Source: Nocardioides halotolerans DSM 19273
GTDB taxonomy: Bacteria > Actinomycetota > Actinomycetes > Propionibacteriales > Nocardioidaceae
Assembly (NCBI RefSeq): GCF_000422805.1
Contig: NZ_AUGT01000023.1
Location: 62,001 to 126,000 of the forward strand
DNA length: 64,000 nucleotides
Direction: 5' to 3'
Shown here: piece after piece, positions 27,088 through 36,898 of the stretch
How the letters are laid out: every line of letters starts with the position of its first letter
How positions within the stretch are numbered: the stretch's first letter is position 1
Program-made: the position numbers and the translations under genes
The notes under the pieces: model-generated
The model's database searches: none
The model's input: the letters and a program-made list of their open reading frames with translations, nothing else
Told to the model about the DNA's origin: nothing

Positions 27088-27408
27088 GTGCTGGTCGTCA
27101 ACAGGTTCCGCGTGCCCGTCGAGGACGGCGAGACGTTCCGCGCCGGGCTCGTGGCCGCGCACGACGCGCTGGCGGAGCGGCCCGGGTACGTCGGCGGCCA
27201 GGTCGGGCGCAACCTCGACGACCCGACGCTGTGGGTGCTCACCACGCGCTGGGAGAACGTCGGCGCCTACCGCCGCGCGCTGTCGTCGTACGACGTGAAG
27301 CTGATCGCCGTGCCGCTGCTGAGCCGGGCGATCGACGAGCCGAGCGCCTACGAGGTCGTCGAGCCCGGGACCGTCCTCAATATCGGGTCGCCCAGGTCGT
27401 TAGGCTGA
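27088..27408 (+). CDS. Antibiotic biosynthesis monooxygenase (ABM) domain protein
   Basis: A 106-residue ferredoxin-like-fold protein of the ABM family, small dimeric proteins that include cofactor-free monooxygenases and heme-degrading enzymes. The sequence begins MLVVNRFRVP and contains AERPGYVGGQVGRNL and TTRWENVGAYRRAL, the usual strand-helix-strand blocks including the conserved Trp. GTG start. It lies 67 bases before glyQS in the same direction. Substrate unknown; a housekeeping quinol or stress role is possible. Confidence 0.8.
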   Translation: MLVVNRFRVPVEDGETFRAGLVAAHDALAERPGYVGGQVGRNLDDPTLWVLTTRWENVGAYRRALSSYDVKLIAVPLLSRAIDEPSAYEVVEPGTVLNIGSPRSLG

Positions 27409-27474
27409 ACCCTTCAGCGCACGACAAACGCCAGACCGGCAGCCAGCCGGCCGTGACCAGCAGGGAGCACCCCC

Positions 27475-28887
<1,413 letters not shown>

Positions 28888-28913
28888 CGCCGTTCCCCCG
28901 GCACAATGGCCGG

Positions 28914-29666
28914 GTGTTCGGGAGGGTGGGTTTCTCGGGGTCGCTGGCCGCGCTCGTCACGGTCGCCGCGCTGCTCGCAGGCTGCTCCGACGACGACAAG
29001 GGCCCCGACGTCGGGGCCTCGACGTCGGGGAGCCCGTCGGGGGCGACCTCGGCCTCAGAGTCGGCGAGCGATTCGGCCGGGCCCACGCTGCCGGTGCCCG
29101 AGGGCGTCGAACTGAGCCCGGAGGGCAGCCAGCTCGGGGTCGGCGACACCGCGACCGTCGCCTACGAGCTGCGCCAGGGCGTGGTCGGCGTGCTCGACAT
29201 CAAGGTGACCCGGCTGGAGAAGACGTCGTTCAAGAAGTCGTTCGTCGGCTGGGACCTCGACCAGGGCCAGAAGAACTCCAACCCCTACTTCGTGCGCGCC
29301 ACCGTCACCAACCGCGGCGACACCGACCTCGGTGGCAAGAGGGTGCCCCTCTACATCGTCGACGGCACCAACACGCTGGTCGAGGCGACGACCTTCGCGA
29401 GCGCGTTCCCGCCCTGCGAGCCCGGCTCGTTCCCCAAGAAGTTCAAGACCGGCAGCACCTTGAAGGTGTGCCTGGTCTTCCTCTCGCCCAAGAAGGGCGA
29501 GCTGACCGCGGTCAGCTTCCGGCCGACGCAGGCCTTCGACCCCATCACCTGGACCGGCGAGCTCGAGAAGCCGAAGCCGCCGAAGCCCGACAAGCCGGGC
29601 AAGGGCGGCAAGGGAGACGGCAAGGGAGACCAGGACGGCGACCAGCCGACCGGCTCCGCCGGCTGA
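28914..29666 (+). CDS. Lipoprotein with DUF4352-like domain
   Basis: A 250-residue lipoprotein starting at GTG 28914, 26 bases after glyQS. The signal peptide ends in ALLAGC, followed by a Ser/Asp/Gly-rich linker. The body resembles the immunoglobulin-like telokin fold of DUF4352-type proteins: VGVLDIKVTRLEK, NPYFVRATVTNRGDTDLGG, a Cys pair (PPCEPG and KVCLVF) and a late FRPT strand. The C-terminal 35 residues are Lys/Pro/Gly/Asp-rich (KPPKPDKPGKGGKGDG), a flexible tail. Function unknown; surface exposed. Confidence 0.75.
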   Translation: MFGRVGFSGSLAALVTVAALLAGCSDDDKGPDVGASTSGSPSGATSASESASDSAGPTLPVPEGVELSPEGSQLGVGDTATVAYELRQGVVGVLDIKVTRLEKTSFKKSFVGWDLDQGQKNSNPYFVRATVTNRGDTDLGGKRVPLYIVDGTNTLVEATTFASAFPPCEPGSFPKKFKTGSTLKVCLVFLSPKKGELTAVSFRPTQAFDPITWTGELEKPKPPKPDKPGKGGKGDGKGDQDGDQPTGSAG

Positions 29667-29702
29667 TTTCGGCGCCACCCCTGCGGCCGGGACAATGGGC
29701 CC

Positions 29703-30830
29703 ATGACCGCGCTCACGATCGGCCCGCTGCAGGTGGCGACGCCTGTCGTGCTCGCGCCGATGGCGGGCATCACCAACGCGGCCTACCGCCGCCTGTGCGC
29801 CGAGCAGGGAGCCGGGCTCTACGTCTGCGAGATGATCACCAGCCGCGGCGTCGTGGAGCGCGACCGGCACACGCTCGACATGCTGGTCTTCGACGAGCTG
29901 GAGACCCAGCGCTCGGTGCAGCTCTACGGCACCGACCCGGTCTACGTCGGCAAGGCGACCGAGATCCTCTGCGCGGAGTACGGCGTCGCGCACGTCGACC
30001 TCAACTTCGGCTGCCCGGTGCCCAAGGTGACCCGCAAGGGCGGGGGTGGCGCGCTGCCGTGGAAGCGGACGCTGCTCGGCGAGATCCTCGAGCACACCGT
30101 GGCGGCCGCGGCGGCGTACGGCGTGCCGGTCACGATGAAGACGCGCAAGGGCATCGACGAGGACCACCTGACCTACCTCGACGCGGGCCGCATCGCGCAG
30201 GAGTCCGGCGTCGCCGCGATCGCGCTGCACGGTCGGACCGTCGCTCAGGCCTATTCCGGCGCCGCCGACTGGGACGCTATCGCGCGGCTCGTCGAGCACG
30301 TCGACATCCCGGTGCTCGGCAACGGCGACATCTGGGAGGCCTCCGACGCGCTGCGCATGGTGGCCGAGACCGGCGCGGCGGGGGTCGTGGTAGGCAGGGG
30401 CTGCCTGGGCCGGCCGTGGCTGTTCCGCGACCTCGCGGCGGCGTTCGCCGGCGACACCGTGGCGACGCTGCCCACCCTGGGCGAGGTGGCGGCGATGATG
30501 CGCCGCCACACCGAGCTCCTCGCGCAGCACCTGGGGGAGGAGCGGGGCTGCGTGGAGTTCCGCAAGCACGTGTCGTGGTACCTCAAGGGCTTCGCTGCCG
30601 GCGGCGACCTGCGCCGGTCGCTCGCGATGATCTCCTCGCTGGCCGAGCTCGACGCGCTGCTGGCGCGGCTGGACCGGTCCGAGCCGTTCCCGGTCTCCGA
30701 GCTGGGCGCGCCCCGGGGGCGGCAGGGGTCTCCGCGCGACAAGGTCGCGCTGCCCGAGGGCTGGCTCGACGACACCGACGGCACGGGCTACGGCCCGACA
30801 GAGGACACCAACGAGACCACCGGCGGGTGA
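29703..30830 (+). CDS. dusB: tRNA-dihydrouridine synthase
   Basis: A 375-residue FMN- and NADPH-dependent enzyme that reduces uridine to dihydrouridine in tRNA. The N-terminus has the APMAGITNAAYR motif, the catalytic Cys104 lies in DLNFGCPVPKVTRKGGGG, and HGRTVAQAYSGAADW and GNGDIW complete the flavin and tRNA-binding barrel. VVVGRGCLGRPWLF marks the phosphate site. The C-terminal 60 residues extend beyond the usual core with a charged, low-complexity end. Short spacing to the upstream lipoprotein gene (36 bases) suggests one transcript from glyQS or earlier. Confidence 0.93.
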   Translation: MTALTIGPLQVATPVVLAPMAGITNAAYRRLCAEQGAGLYVCEMITSRGVVERDRHTLDMLVFDELETQRSVQLYGTDPVYVGKATEILCAEYGVAHVDLNFGCPVPKVTRKGGGGALPWKRTLLGEILEHTVAAAAAYGVPVTMKTRKGIDEDHLTYLDAGRIAQESGVAAIALHGRTVAQAYSGAADWDAIARLVEHVDIPVLGNGDIWEASDALRMVAETGAAGVVVGRGCLGRPWLFRDLAAAFAGDTVATLPTLGEVAAMMRRHTELLAQHLGEERGCVEFRKHVSWYLKGFAAGGDLRRSLAMISSLAELDALLARLDRSEPFPVSELGAPRGRQGSPRDKVALPEGWLDDTDGTGYGPTEDTNETTGG

Positions 30831-31016
30831 TCCCGGTAACAGGACCCGTCCTCCCGGCGACCTGATTTCACGCTCAACCACCCGGAACCGCGTGACGCGG
30901 GCCACGCGACACCCGGTCCGGGGATTGGCGGGGCCCTGGGGCATGTGGTTGATTGGTGAATCGCGTCGGCCCCGGCCGGCGCTCGACTTTGTACCCGACA
31001 GCAGAGGATCAGCGCT

Positions 31017-31889
31017 GTGGCAGACCATCGCCACAAGCGGGACACCGAAGCCCGCCGCATGCCCAAGGCGAAGGCCGTCATCGGCCCGCTGGCCGTCCTG
31101 GCGACCGCCTCCGCCGTGACCATCGGCGTCCTGAGTGCCGACCCGGCCGCCTCCGACCTGGCGCCGCTCACCGCGGTCGCGCCGGCGGCGACCCCCTCTG
31201 CCGACCGCACCAACGAGGCGATCACCCGCTCCGAGAACCGCATCAAGGCCACCGCGTCCCGAGACCTCCCGCCGCCGGCGTTCATGTCGAAGGCCGCGAT
31301 CAAGGCCGCGATCAAGGCCGCGGACACCAGGCTGTGGACCACCGACGAGCTGAACATCTGGAACCAGCCCGGCGACAAGGCCAAGCTGCTCGGGGAGCTC
31401 GACTCGGGCAAGAAGGTCGTCGTCACCGGTCGTGAGATGTGGGGCCGCACCGAGATCGTGCTCAAGGGCCAGTCGCGCTGGGTCACCGACGGCTACCTCT
31501 CCGACGAGAAGCCGCTGGCGGCCGCCGCCGGCCTGTCGATGGACCCCTGCCCCGACGGGAGCACCGAGAGCGGCCTGACCGACAACGCGGTCTACGTCTA
31601 CCGCTCGGTGTGCCACGCGTTCCCCCAGATCACGTCGTACGGCGGCTGGGACGGCCACGGCGAGCACGCCAGCGGCCGGGCGCTCGACATCATGACCAGC
31701 GACGTCGAGCTCGGCACCGCCATCGCGGAGTTCCTGCGCTCGCACGCTTCCGAGCTGCACCTCTACGACGTCATCTGGCGCCAGCACATCTGGACGCCGG
31801 TCCGCGCCTCGGAGGGCTGGCGGTCGATGCCGTCGCGTGGCTCGGCCACCGCGAACCACTACGACCACGTGCACGTCTCGGTCTACTGA
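31017..31889 (+). CDS. Secreted protein with SH3-like and ARB_07466-type C-terminal domain
   Basis: A 290-residue exported protein from GTG 31017, eight bases after AGAGGA. Residues about 15-45 form a signal anchor or signal peptide. A linker leads to an SH3-like region (about 100-165, ELNIWNQPGDKAKLLGEL and VVVTGREMWGRTEI). The C-terminal domain (about 178-290) reads GGWDGHGEHASGRALDIM, ends with NHYDHVHVSVY, and keeps two Cys. This His/Asp arrangement resembles the M15/ARB_07466-like fold seen in actinobacterial cell-wall proteins, so a peptidase role is possible but unproved. About 185 bases of untranslated sequence precede it. Confidence 0.78.
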   Translation: MADHRHKRDTEARRMPKAKAVIGPLAVLATASAVTIGVLSADPAASDLAPLTAVAPAATPSADRTNEAITRSENRIKATASRDLPPPAFMSKAAIKAAIKAADTRLWTTDELNIWNQPGDKAKLLGELDSGKKVVVTGREMWGRTEIVLKGQSRWVTDGYLSDEKPLAAAAGLSMDPCPDGSTESGLTDNAVYVYRSVCHAFPQITSYGGWDGHGEHASGRALDIMTSDVELGTAIAEFLRSHASELHLYDVIWRQHIWTPVRASEGWRSMPSRGSATANHYDHVHVSVY

Positions 31890-31925
31890 TCGGCCTGCTG
31901 CGCTCCTGACCTAGGGTCGGTGTCG

Positions 31926-33188
31926 ATGGACAGCACCGACCTCTACGACGCGCACGACCGCGAGCGGCGCGTGGAGGAGCCGCCGAAGCGCGTGGAGGCG
32001 CCCGAGCGGACGCCGTTCGAGCGCGACCGGGCGCGGGTGGTGCACGCAGCGGCGTCGCGGCGGCTGGCGGCCAAGACCCAGGTGCACGGGCCGCAGATGG
32101 ACGACTTCGTCCGCAACCGGCTCACCCACAGCCTCGAGGTGGCCCAGGTCGCGCGCGACCTGTCGCGGGCGCTCGGGTCGCAACCCGACATCGCCGAGAC
32201 GGCCGCCCTGGCGCACGACCTCGGCCACCCGCCGTTCGGCCACAACGGCGAGCACGCGCTGCACGAGCTCGCCGAGCCGTGCGGCGGCTTCGAGGGCAAC
32301 GCGCAGACCCTGCGGCTGCTGACCCGGCTCGAGGCCAAGACCGTGGACGCGAGCGGCGCCTCGGTCGGTCTCAACCTGACGCGGGCGACGCTCGACGCCT
32401 GCACGAAGTACCCTTGGCAGCGCCGGCCGGGCACCCGCAAGTTCGGGGTGTACGCCGACGACCTGCCGGTCTTCACCTGGCTGCGCAGAGGCGCGCCGGA
32501 CGGACCGCGGCGATGCGTCGAGGCGCAGATCATGGACCTCGCGGACGACGTCGCCTACTCGGTGCACGACGTGGAGGACGGCGTCGTCGCGGAGCGGGTC
32601 GACCTGGCCAGGCTCGACCGGCCGCGGGTCTGGGACGCGGTGCGCGCGTGGTACGTCCCCGAGGCCGACGACGACGCCATGGACGCCGCGCTGTCGGCCC
32701 TCACCGAGGTCGAGAGCTGGCCCGATGCGCCCTACGACGGGTCGCGGCGCAGCCTCGCCGCGCTCAAGAACCTCACCAGCGACCTGATCGGACGCTTCTG
32801 CGGCGCGGTGCAGGAGGCGACGTTCGCGGCCGCCGGCGGGCCGTTCGTGCGCTACCGCGCGGATCTCGTCGTCCCCGAGGAGACCCGCATCGAGATGGCG
32901 GTCCTCAAGGGGATCGCGGCGCACTACGTCATGGAGGCCGACGACCGGGTCGCGTTGATGGGCCGCCAGCGCGAGCTGGTGGCCGAGCTGGTCGAGGCCC
33001 TGCTGGCGCACGCGCCGACCGCGCTGGAGCGGGCCTTCACCGACGACTGGGACGCCGCGCCGGACGACGCGGCCCGGCTGCGCGTCGTGATCGACCAGGT
33101 CGCCTCGCTCACCGACGCCAGTGCCGTGGCCTGGCACGACCGGCTGGTCCGCTCCGGCAGCGGCTCCCGAGGCGGCTGGCGCGCATGA
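31926..33188 (+). CDS. dgt: dNTP triphosphohydrolase (dGTPase family)
   Basis: A 420-residue HD-domain enzyme of the deoxyguanosinetriphosphate triphosphohydrolase family, which cleaves dNTPs to deoxynucleosides and triphosphate. The metal site is His68 (RLTHSLEV) and the AHDLGHPPFGHNGEH motif with His97-Asp98. A further metal Asp is in IMDLADDVAYSVHD. ATG 31926 is chosen; an in-frame GTG six bases upstream is an alternative. It overlaps the next gene by 4 bases and lies two genes before dnaG, the usual actinobacterial neighbourhood. Confidence 0.93.
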   Translation: MDSTDLYDAHDRERRVEEPPKRVEAPERTPFERDRARVVHAAASRRLAAKTQVHGPQMDDFVRNRLTHSLEVAQVARDLSRALGSQPDIAETAALAHDLGHPPFGHNGEHALHELAEPCGGFEGNAQTLRLLTRLEAKTVDASGASVGLNLTRATLDACTKYPWQRRPGTRKFGVYADDLPVFTWLRRGAPDGPRRCVEAQIMDLADDVAYSVHDVEDGVVAERVDLARLDRPRVWDAVRAWYVPEADDDAMDAALSALTEVESWPDAPYDGSRRSLAALKNLTSDLIGRFCGAVQEATFAAAGGPFVRYRADLVVPEETRIEMAVLKGIAAHYVMEADDRVALMGRQRELVAELVEALLAHAPTALERAFTDDWDAAPDDAARLRVVIDQVASLTDASAVAWHDRLVRSGSGSRGGWRA

Positions 33189-34105
33189 CCGGGGCGGCGC
33201 CGCTGGTGTGGCTCCCGTTCGACCCGGCCGAGCTGGGAGACCCTCCCGAGGCGTTCACCTACGAGGTGGTCGACCCGACCACCTCGGTGCCCGACTCGGT
33301 CGGGGACGTCGAGATCTACGTCCCGCCGTACGCCGTGGGGCCGCACGTGGCCGACGTGATCCCGCGGATGACCTCGCTGCGCTACGTGCAGACCCTCACG
33401 GCGGGGGTCGACAACATCCGGCAGGCCGTCCCGGAGGGCGTGACGCTGTGCAGCGGCCGCGGCATCCACGACACGTCCACCGCGGAGCTGGTGCTCACGC
33501 TCGTGCTGGCATCGCTGCGCGGCGTGCCCGGGTTCGTGCGCGCCCAGGACCGGCACGAGTGGACGCCGGGCTGGCACCCCGCCCTCGCGGACCGGACCGT
33601 GCTCCTCGTGGGGTACGGCGCGATCGGGGCCGCCGTCGAGGCCCGCCTGGCGCCGTTCGAGTGCGAGGTGGTCCGGGTCGCGCGCTCGGCGCGCGAGGGT
33701 GTGCACGCGGTCTCCGAGCTGCCGGACCTGCTGCCCGGCGCCGACGTCGTGGTGCTCGTGCTGCCGCTGACCGAGGAGTCCCGCGGGCTCGTCGACGCGG
33801 CGTTCCTCGCGGCGATGAAGGACGGCGCGCTGCTGGTCAACGTCGCCCGCGGGCCGGTCGTCGACACCCCCGCGCTGGTCGAGGCGCTGCACGCCGGCCG
33901 GGTCCGGGCGGCCATCGACGTGGTCGACCCCGAGCCGCTGCCGGCCGACAGCCCCCTCTGGGGCTGCCCGGGCCTGCTGGTCTCGCCGCACGTCGGCGGC
34001 TCGAGCAGCGCGATGTGGCCCCGGGCGCACCGCCTGGTCCGCGACCAGCTGCACCGCCTCGCGCGCGGCGAGGAGCCTGTGAACGTCATGTCCGGCGACT
34101 ACTGA
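33185..34105 (+). CDS. D-isomer-specific 2-hydroxyacid dehydrogenase
   Basis: A 306-residue NAD(P)-dependent dehydrogenase. The nucleotide-binding motif is LLVGYGAIGAAVE, and the catalytic triad positions appear as Arg in NVARGPVVDT, Glu in DVVDPEPLP and His in VSPHVGG. It belongs to the glyoxylate/hydroxypyruvate-reductase-like branch; the true substrate is open. Its ATG overlaps the dgt stop (ATGA), so it is coupled to dgt, and dnaG follows after 21 bases. Confidence 0.9.
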   Translation: MTGAAPLVWLPFDPAELGDPPEAFTYEVVDPTTSVPDSVGDVEIYVPPYAVGPHVADVIPRMTSLRYVQTLTAGVDNIRQAVPEGVTLCSGRGIHDTSTAELVLTLVLASLRGVPGFVRAQDRHEWTPGWHPALADRTVLLVGYGAIGAAVEARLAPFECEVVRVARSAREGVHAVSELPDLLPGADVVVLVLPLTEESRGLVDAAFLAAMKDGALLVNVARGPVVDTPALVEALHAGRVRAAIDVVDPEPLPADSPLWGCPGLLVSPHVGGSSSAMWPRAHRLVRDQLHRLARGEEPVNVMSGDY

Positions 34106-34126
34106 CCCCGCCGTAGGCTGTCGCTC

Positions 34127-36025
34127 GTGCCAGGCCGGATCCGCGAGGAGAGCATCGCCGAGGTGCGCGAGAAGGCCGCCATCGACGAGGTCGTCGGCCA
34201 GTACGTCACGCTCAAGAACGCCGGCGGCGGCTCGATGAAGGGGCTCTGCCCGTTCCACGACGAGAAGACGCCGTCGTTCAACGTCAACCCGTCGCGCGGC
34301 GGCTACCACTGCTTCGGCTGCGGCGAGGGCGGCGACGTCATCTCGTTCCTGATGAAGATCGACGGGCTGACGTTCACCGAGACCGTGGAGCGGCTGGCCG
34401 AGAAGTACGGCGTCGAGCTCAAGCACGAGGAGGGCGAGGGCCGCGACGAGCGACCCAAGGGGCCACCGCGCGGCAAGCTGGTCGAGGCGCACCGGGTCGC
34501 GCAGGAGTTCTACGCCGAGCAGCTGCTCACGCCCGAGGCCTCCCAGGCGCGGCAGTTCCTGACCGAGCGGGGCTTCGACGGCACCGCGGCCGAGACCTTC
34601 GGGCTGGGGTTCGCCCCGCGCGGGGGAGAGGACCTGTTCCGCCACCTGCGCGCCCGCGGCTTCTCGCCCGAGGTGATCACCGTCGGTGGCCTGGCCGTGC
34701 CGAGCCAGCGCGGCGGGTCGCCGTACGACCGGTTCCGCGGGCGGCTGCTGTGGCCGATCCGCGAGGCCAGCGGCGAGACGATCGGCTTCGGGGCCCGGCG
34801 GATCTTCGACGACGACAAGGTCGAGGCGAAGTACCTCAACACCTCCGAGACCCCGATCTACAAGAAGAGCCGGGTGCTCTACGGCATCGACCTCGCGCGC
34901 CGCGAGATGGGCCGGTCGTCGCAGGCGGTCGTGGTCGAGGGCTACACCGACGTGATGGCCTGCCACCTGGCGGGGGTGAAGACCGCGGTCGCCTCGTGCG
35001 GCACGGCGTTCGGCGACGAGCACGCCAAGGTCCTCCGGCGCTACATGGCCGACCACGAGGAGTTCCGCGGCGAGGTGGTGTTCACCTTCGACGGCGACGC
35101 CGCAGGTCAGGCGGCCGCGCTGAAGGCGTTCTCCGGCGACCAGAACTTCGTGTCGCAGACCTACGTCGCCGTCGAGCCCGACGGACTCGACCCCTGCGAC
35201 GTCCGGATCAAGAAGGGCGACGCGGCCGTACGCGAGCTGGTCGCGCGGCGGGTGCCGCTCTACCGCTTCGTGCTCACCAACGTGGTCGGCAAGTACGACC
35301 TCGACCGTGCCGACGGCCGGGTCGACGCCCTTCGCGAGAGCGCCCGGCTGGTGTCGAGCATCCGCGACCGGTCGAAGGTCGACGCCTTCGCGCGCGAGAT
35401 CGCCTCGATGGTGGGCGTCGACGTCGAGGAGGCCAGGGTGGAGGTACGCCGCGCGTCCCAGCGGCGCCCGGCGCCGTCCGGGCGTCCGGGCCCACCGGCG
35501 GAGGAGGAGCTGGTCGCGGAGCGGCCGGCCCGCCAGGAGCTGCCGAGCCTGCGCGACCCGCGGTTCGCGATCGAGCGCGAGACCCTCAAGCTCGTCCTCC
35601 AGCACCCGATGGTGATCGGCCGGACCACGTCGGACGTCGGTCCGGAGGACTTCATCCACCCCACCTACCGCGGCGTCTGGGAGGTCATCGCGGCCGGCGG
35701 CGGGCCGGTCGCCGGCGCGGGCGACGCGACCTGGTCGGGCCGCCTGCGCGACACCGCGACCGATCCCGCCGTCGCCTCGGCGATCACCGAGCTGAGCGTC
35801 GAGCCCGTGCACACCGCCAAGGAGCCGACCGCCGACTACGTCCTGCAGCACGTCGTGCGGCTGCTCGAGCTGACGGTCCTGCGCCGGATCGAGCAGGTGA
35901 AGTCCAAGATGCAGCGCACCAACCCCGTCGAGCACGACGAGGCCTACCGCCGGATGTTCGGCGAGCTCGCTGCCCTCGAGGAGCACCGCCGCAAGCTGCG
36001 CGACCGGATCGTCGGCACCCAGTGA
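34127..36025 (+). CDS. dnaG: DNA primase
   Basis: A 632-residue primase that makes RNA primers at the replication fork. The CHC2 zinc domain has Cys41, His44, Cys62 and Cys65. The TOPRIM core includes VVVEGYTDVMA, FDGDAAG and GLDPCD, and the RNA-polymerase basic region has FGARRIF. The C-terminal third is the helicase-binding region, less conserved as expected. GTG start. The last codons overlap the next gene by 4 bases. Confidence 0.97.
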   Translation: MPGRIREESIAEVREKAAIDEVVGQYVTLKNAGGGSMKGLCPFHDEKTPSFNVNPSRGGYHCFGCGEGGDVISFLMKIDGLTFTETVERLAEKYGVELKHEEGEGRDERPKGPPRGKLVEAHRVAQEFYAEQLLTPEASQARQFLTERGFDGTAAETFGLGFAPRGGEDLFRHLRARGFSPEVITVGGLAVPSQRGGSPYDRFRGRLLWPIREASGETIGFGARRIFDDDKVEAKYLNTSETPIYKKSRVLYGIDLARREMGRSSQAVVVEGYTDVMACHLAGVKTAVASCGTAFGDEHAKVLRRYMADHEEFRGEVVFTFDGDAAGQAAALKAFSGDQNFVSQTYVAVEPDGLDPCDVRIKKGDAAVRELVARRVPLYRFVLTNVVGKYDLDRADGRVDALRESARLVSSIRDRSKVDAFAREIASMVGVDVEEARVEVRRASQRRPAPSGRPGPPAEEELVAERPARQELPSLRDPRFAIERETLKLVLQHPMVIGRTTSDVGPEDFIHPTYRGVWEVIAAGGGPVAGAGDATWSGRLRDTATDPAVASAITELSVEPVHTAKEPTADYVLQHVVRLLELTVLRRIEQVKSKMQRTNPVEHDEAYRRMFGELAALEEHRRKLRDRIVGTQ

Positions 36026-36516
36026 CGCGCCCGTCGAGGCTGCGCCGCACCACCCCGCCGGTCGAGGTGGCGGCGGGGGAGAAGGTCCTGGCCTGGGCGT
36101 CGTCCGACGCCGGCCCGGTCGCCGGCACCCGGTCGGCGCTCTACCTGCCGGTCGGGGTGCGCCTCCCGTGGGAGCAGGTCGAGGCGGCCGACTGGGACCT
36201 CGACTCCGAGACCCTGAAGGTGACCGGCGTCGGCACCTGGGGCGAGCCGCGCCCGACGTACTCACTCGTGCTCAGCGAACCCGGCCGCCTGCTGCAGCTG
36301 GTGCGCGAGCGGGTGACGGCGACGGTGCTGCTGCAGCGGCACGTGCCGATCCGTGGCCGGCTGGGGGTGCGGGTGATCGGCCGCCGCGCGCCCGACGGTC
36401 AGCGCGAGGTGACCTGGCTCTTCGAGTACGACGAGGGCATCGACCCCGACGACCCGTTCGTCGCACACGCCGCCCAGGAGGCGCTGGCCGCGGCCCGGGG
36501 CGAGATCGGCGCCTGA
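36022..36516 (+). CDS. Conserved hypothetical protein coupled to dnaG
   Basis: A 164-residue soluble protein whose GTG start overlaps the dnaG stop (GTGA). It lacks a signal peptide. Notable stretches are EKVLAWASSD, RSALYLP, LPWEQVEAADWD and a late charged end YDEGIDPDDPFV. The pattern of short beta strands with conserved Trp residues resembles small PH-like proteins found after dnaG in related actinobacteria, but no named family is claimed. The position suggests joint expression with the primase. Confidence 0.75.
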   Translation: MTRPSRLRRTTPPVEVAAGEKVLAWASSDAGPVAGTRSALYLPVGVRLPWEQVEAADWDLDSETLKVTGVGTWGEPRPTYSLVLSEPGRLLQLVRERVTATVLLQRHVPIRGRLGVRVIGRRAPDGQREVTWLFEYDEGIDPDDPFVAHAAQEALAAARGEIGA

Positions 36517-36560
36517 GCCCACCCGGTCGGCGCGGCCGGCGCACTTTCTCGGAAACTCTC

Positions 36561-36616
36561 TTGACCGGTACAGAACGCGGCGATACTGTATCGGTAAAGA
36601 TCTGTACCGCTAAAGA
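36561..36616 (+). promoter_or_regulatory. Promoter with nested palindromes and direct repeats
   Basis: TTGACC (36561-36566) and TACTGT (36584-36589) form a promoter with a 17-base spacer. The perfect palindrome CGATACTGTATCG (36581-36593) covers the -10. CGGTACAGA (36566-36574) and TCTGTACCG (36601-36609) are a 9-base inverted repeat around it, and CTGTATCGGTAAAGA / CTGTACCGCTAAAGA (36586-36600, 36602-36616) are direct repeats 16 bases apart. Several regulator dimers could bind here; the regulator is unknown. Confidence 0.7.
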
Positions 36617-36634
36617 TGCTCCGAAGGAGGAGTC

Positions 36635-36835
36635 ATGAACGAGCCCACCGCCGCCAACCTCGCCGTCGAGCTGACCCGCAGGGCCGTCGAGAGCGCCCGC
36701 CCGGACGCTCCCGTCGTCCCGGACCGCCCGCGCCCCGCGCGTGTCGCCAGCGCGCGCCTCCGGGTGGCCGGCAGCCTGCACTCGGTGGCCCGCTGGGTCG
36801 AGCCCCGCCCGGCCAAGGTGTGCCAGCCCGGCTGA
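36635..36835 (+). CDS. Small protein of unknown function (66 residues)
   Basis: A 66-residue basic protein from ATG 36635, preceded by a near-perfect GAAGGAGG Shine-Dalgarno (36623-36630). It begins MNEPTAANLAVELTRRAVE and is rich in Arg, Ala and Pro, ending KVCQPG with a single Cys. No family is recognised. The strong ribosome-binding site and the elaborate promoter directly upstream argue for real, controlled expression. It lies 63 bases before a LacI-family gene on the same strand. Confidence 0.6.
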   Translation: MNEPTAANLAVELTRRAVESARPDAPVVPDRPRPARVASARLRVAGSLHSVARWVEPRPAKVCQPG

Positions 36836-36898
36836 GCTGCTGAGTTGAGCCGCCTGCCTCCCGCCGCGGCTGGGGCGACCCGGGATACTGGGTCTGCC

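Noticed and set aside
30831..31016. Possible c-di-AMP (ydaO) riboswitch before the secreted ARB_07466-like gene
   Set aside because: Such riboswitches precede cell-wall genes in actinobacteria, and the leader is long enough, but the conserved core blocks of the motif cannot be found here.
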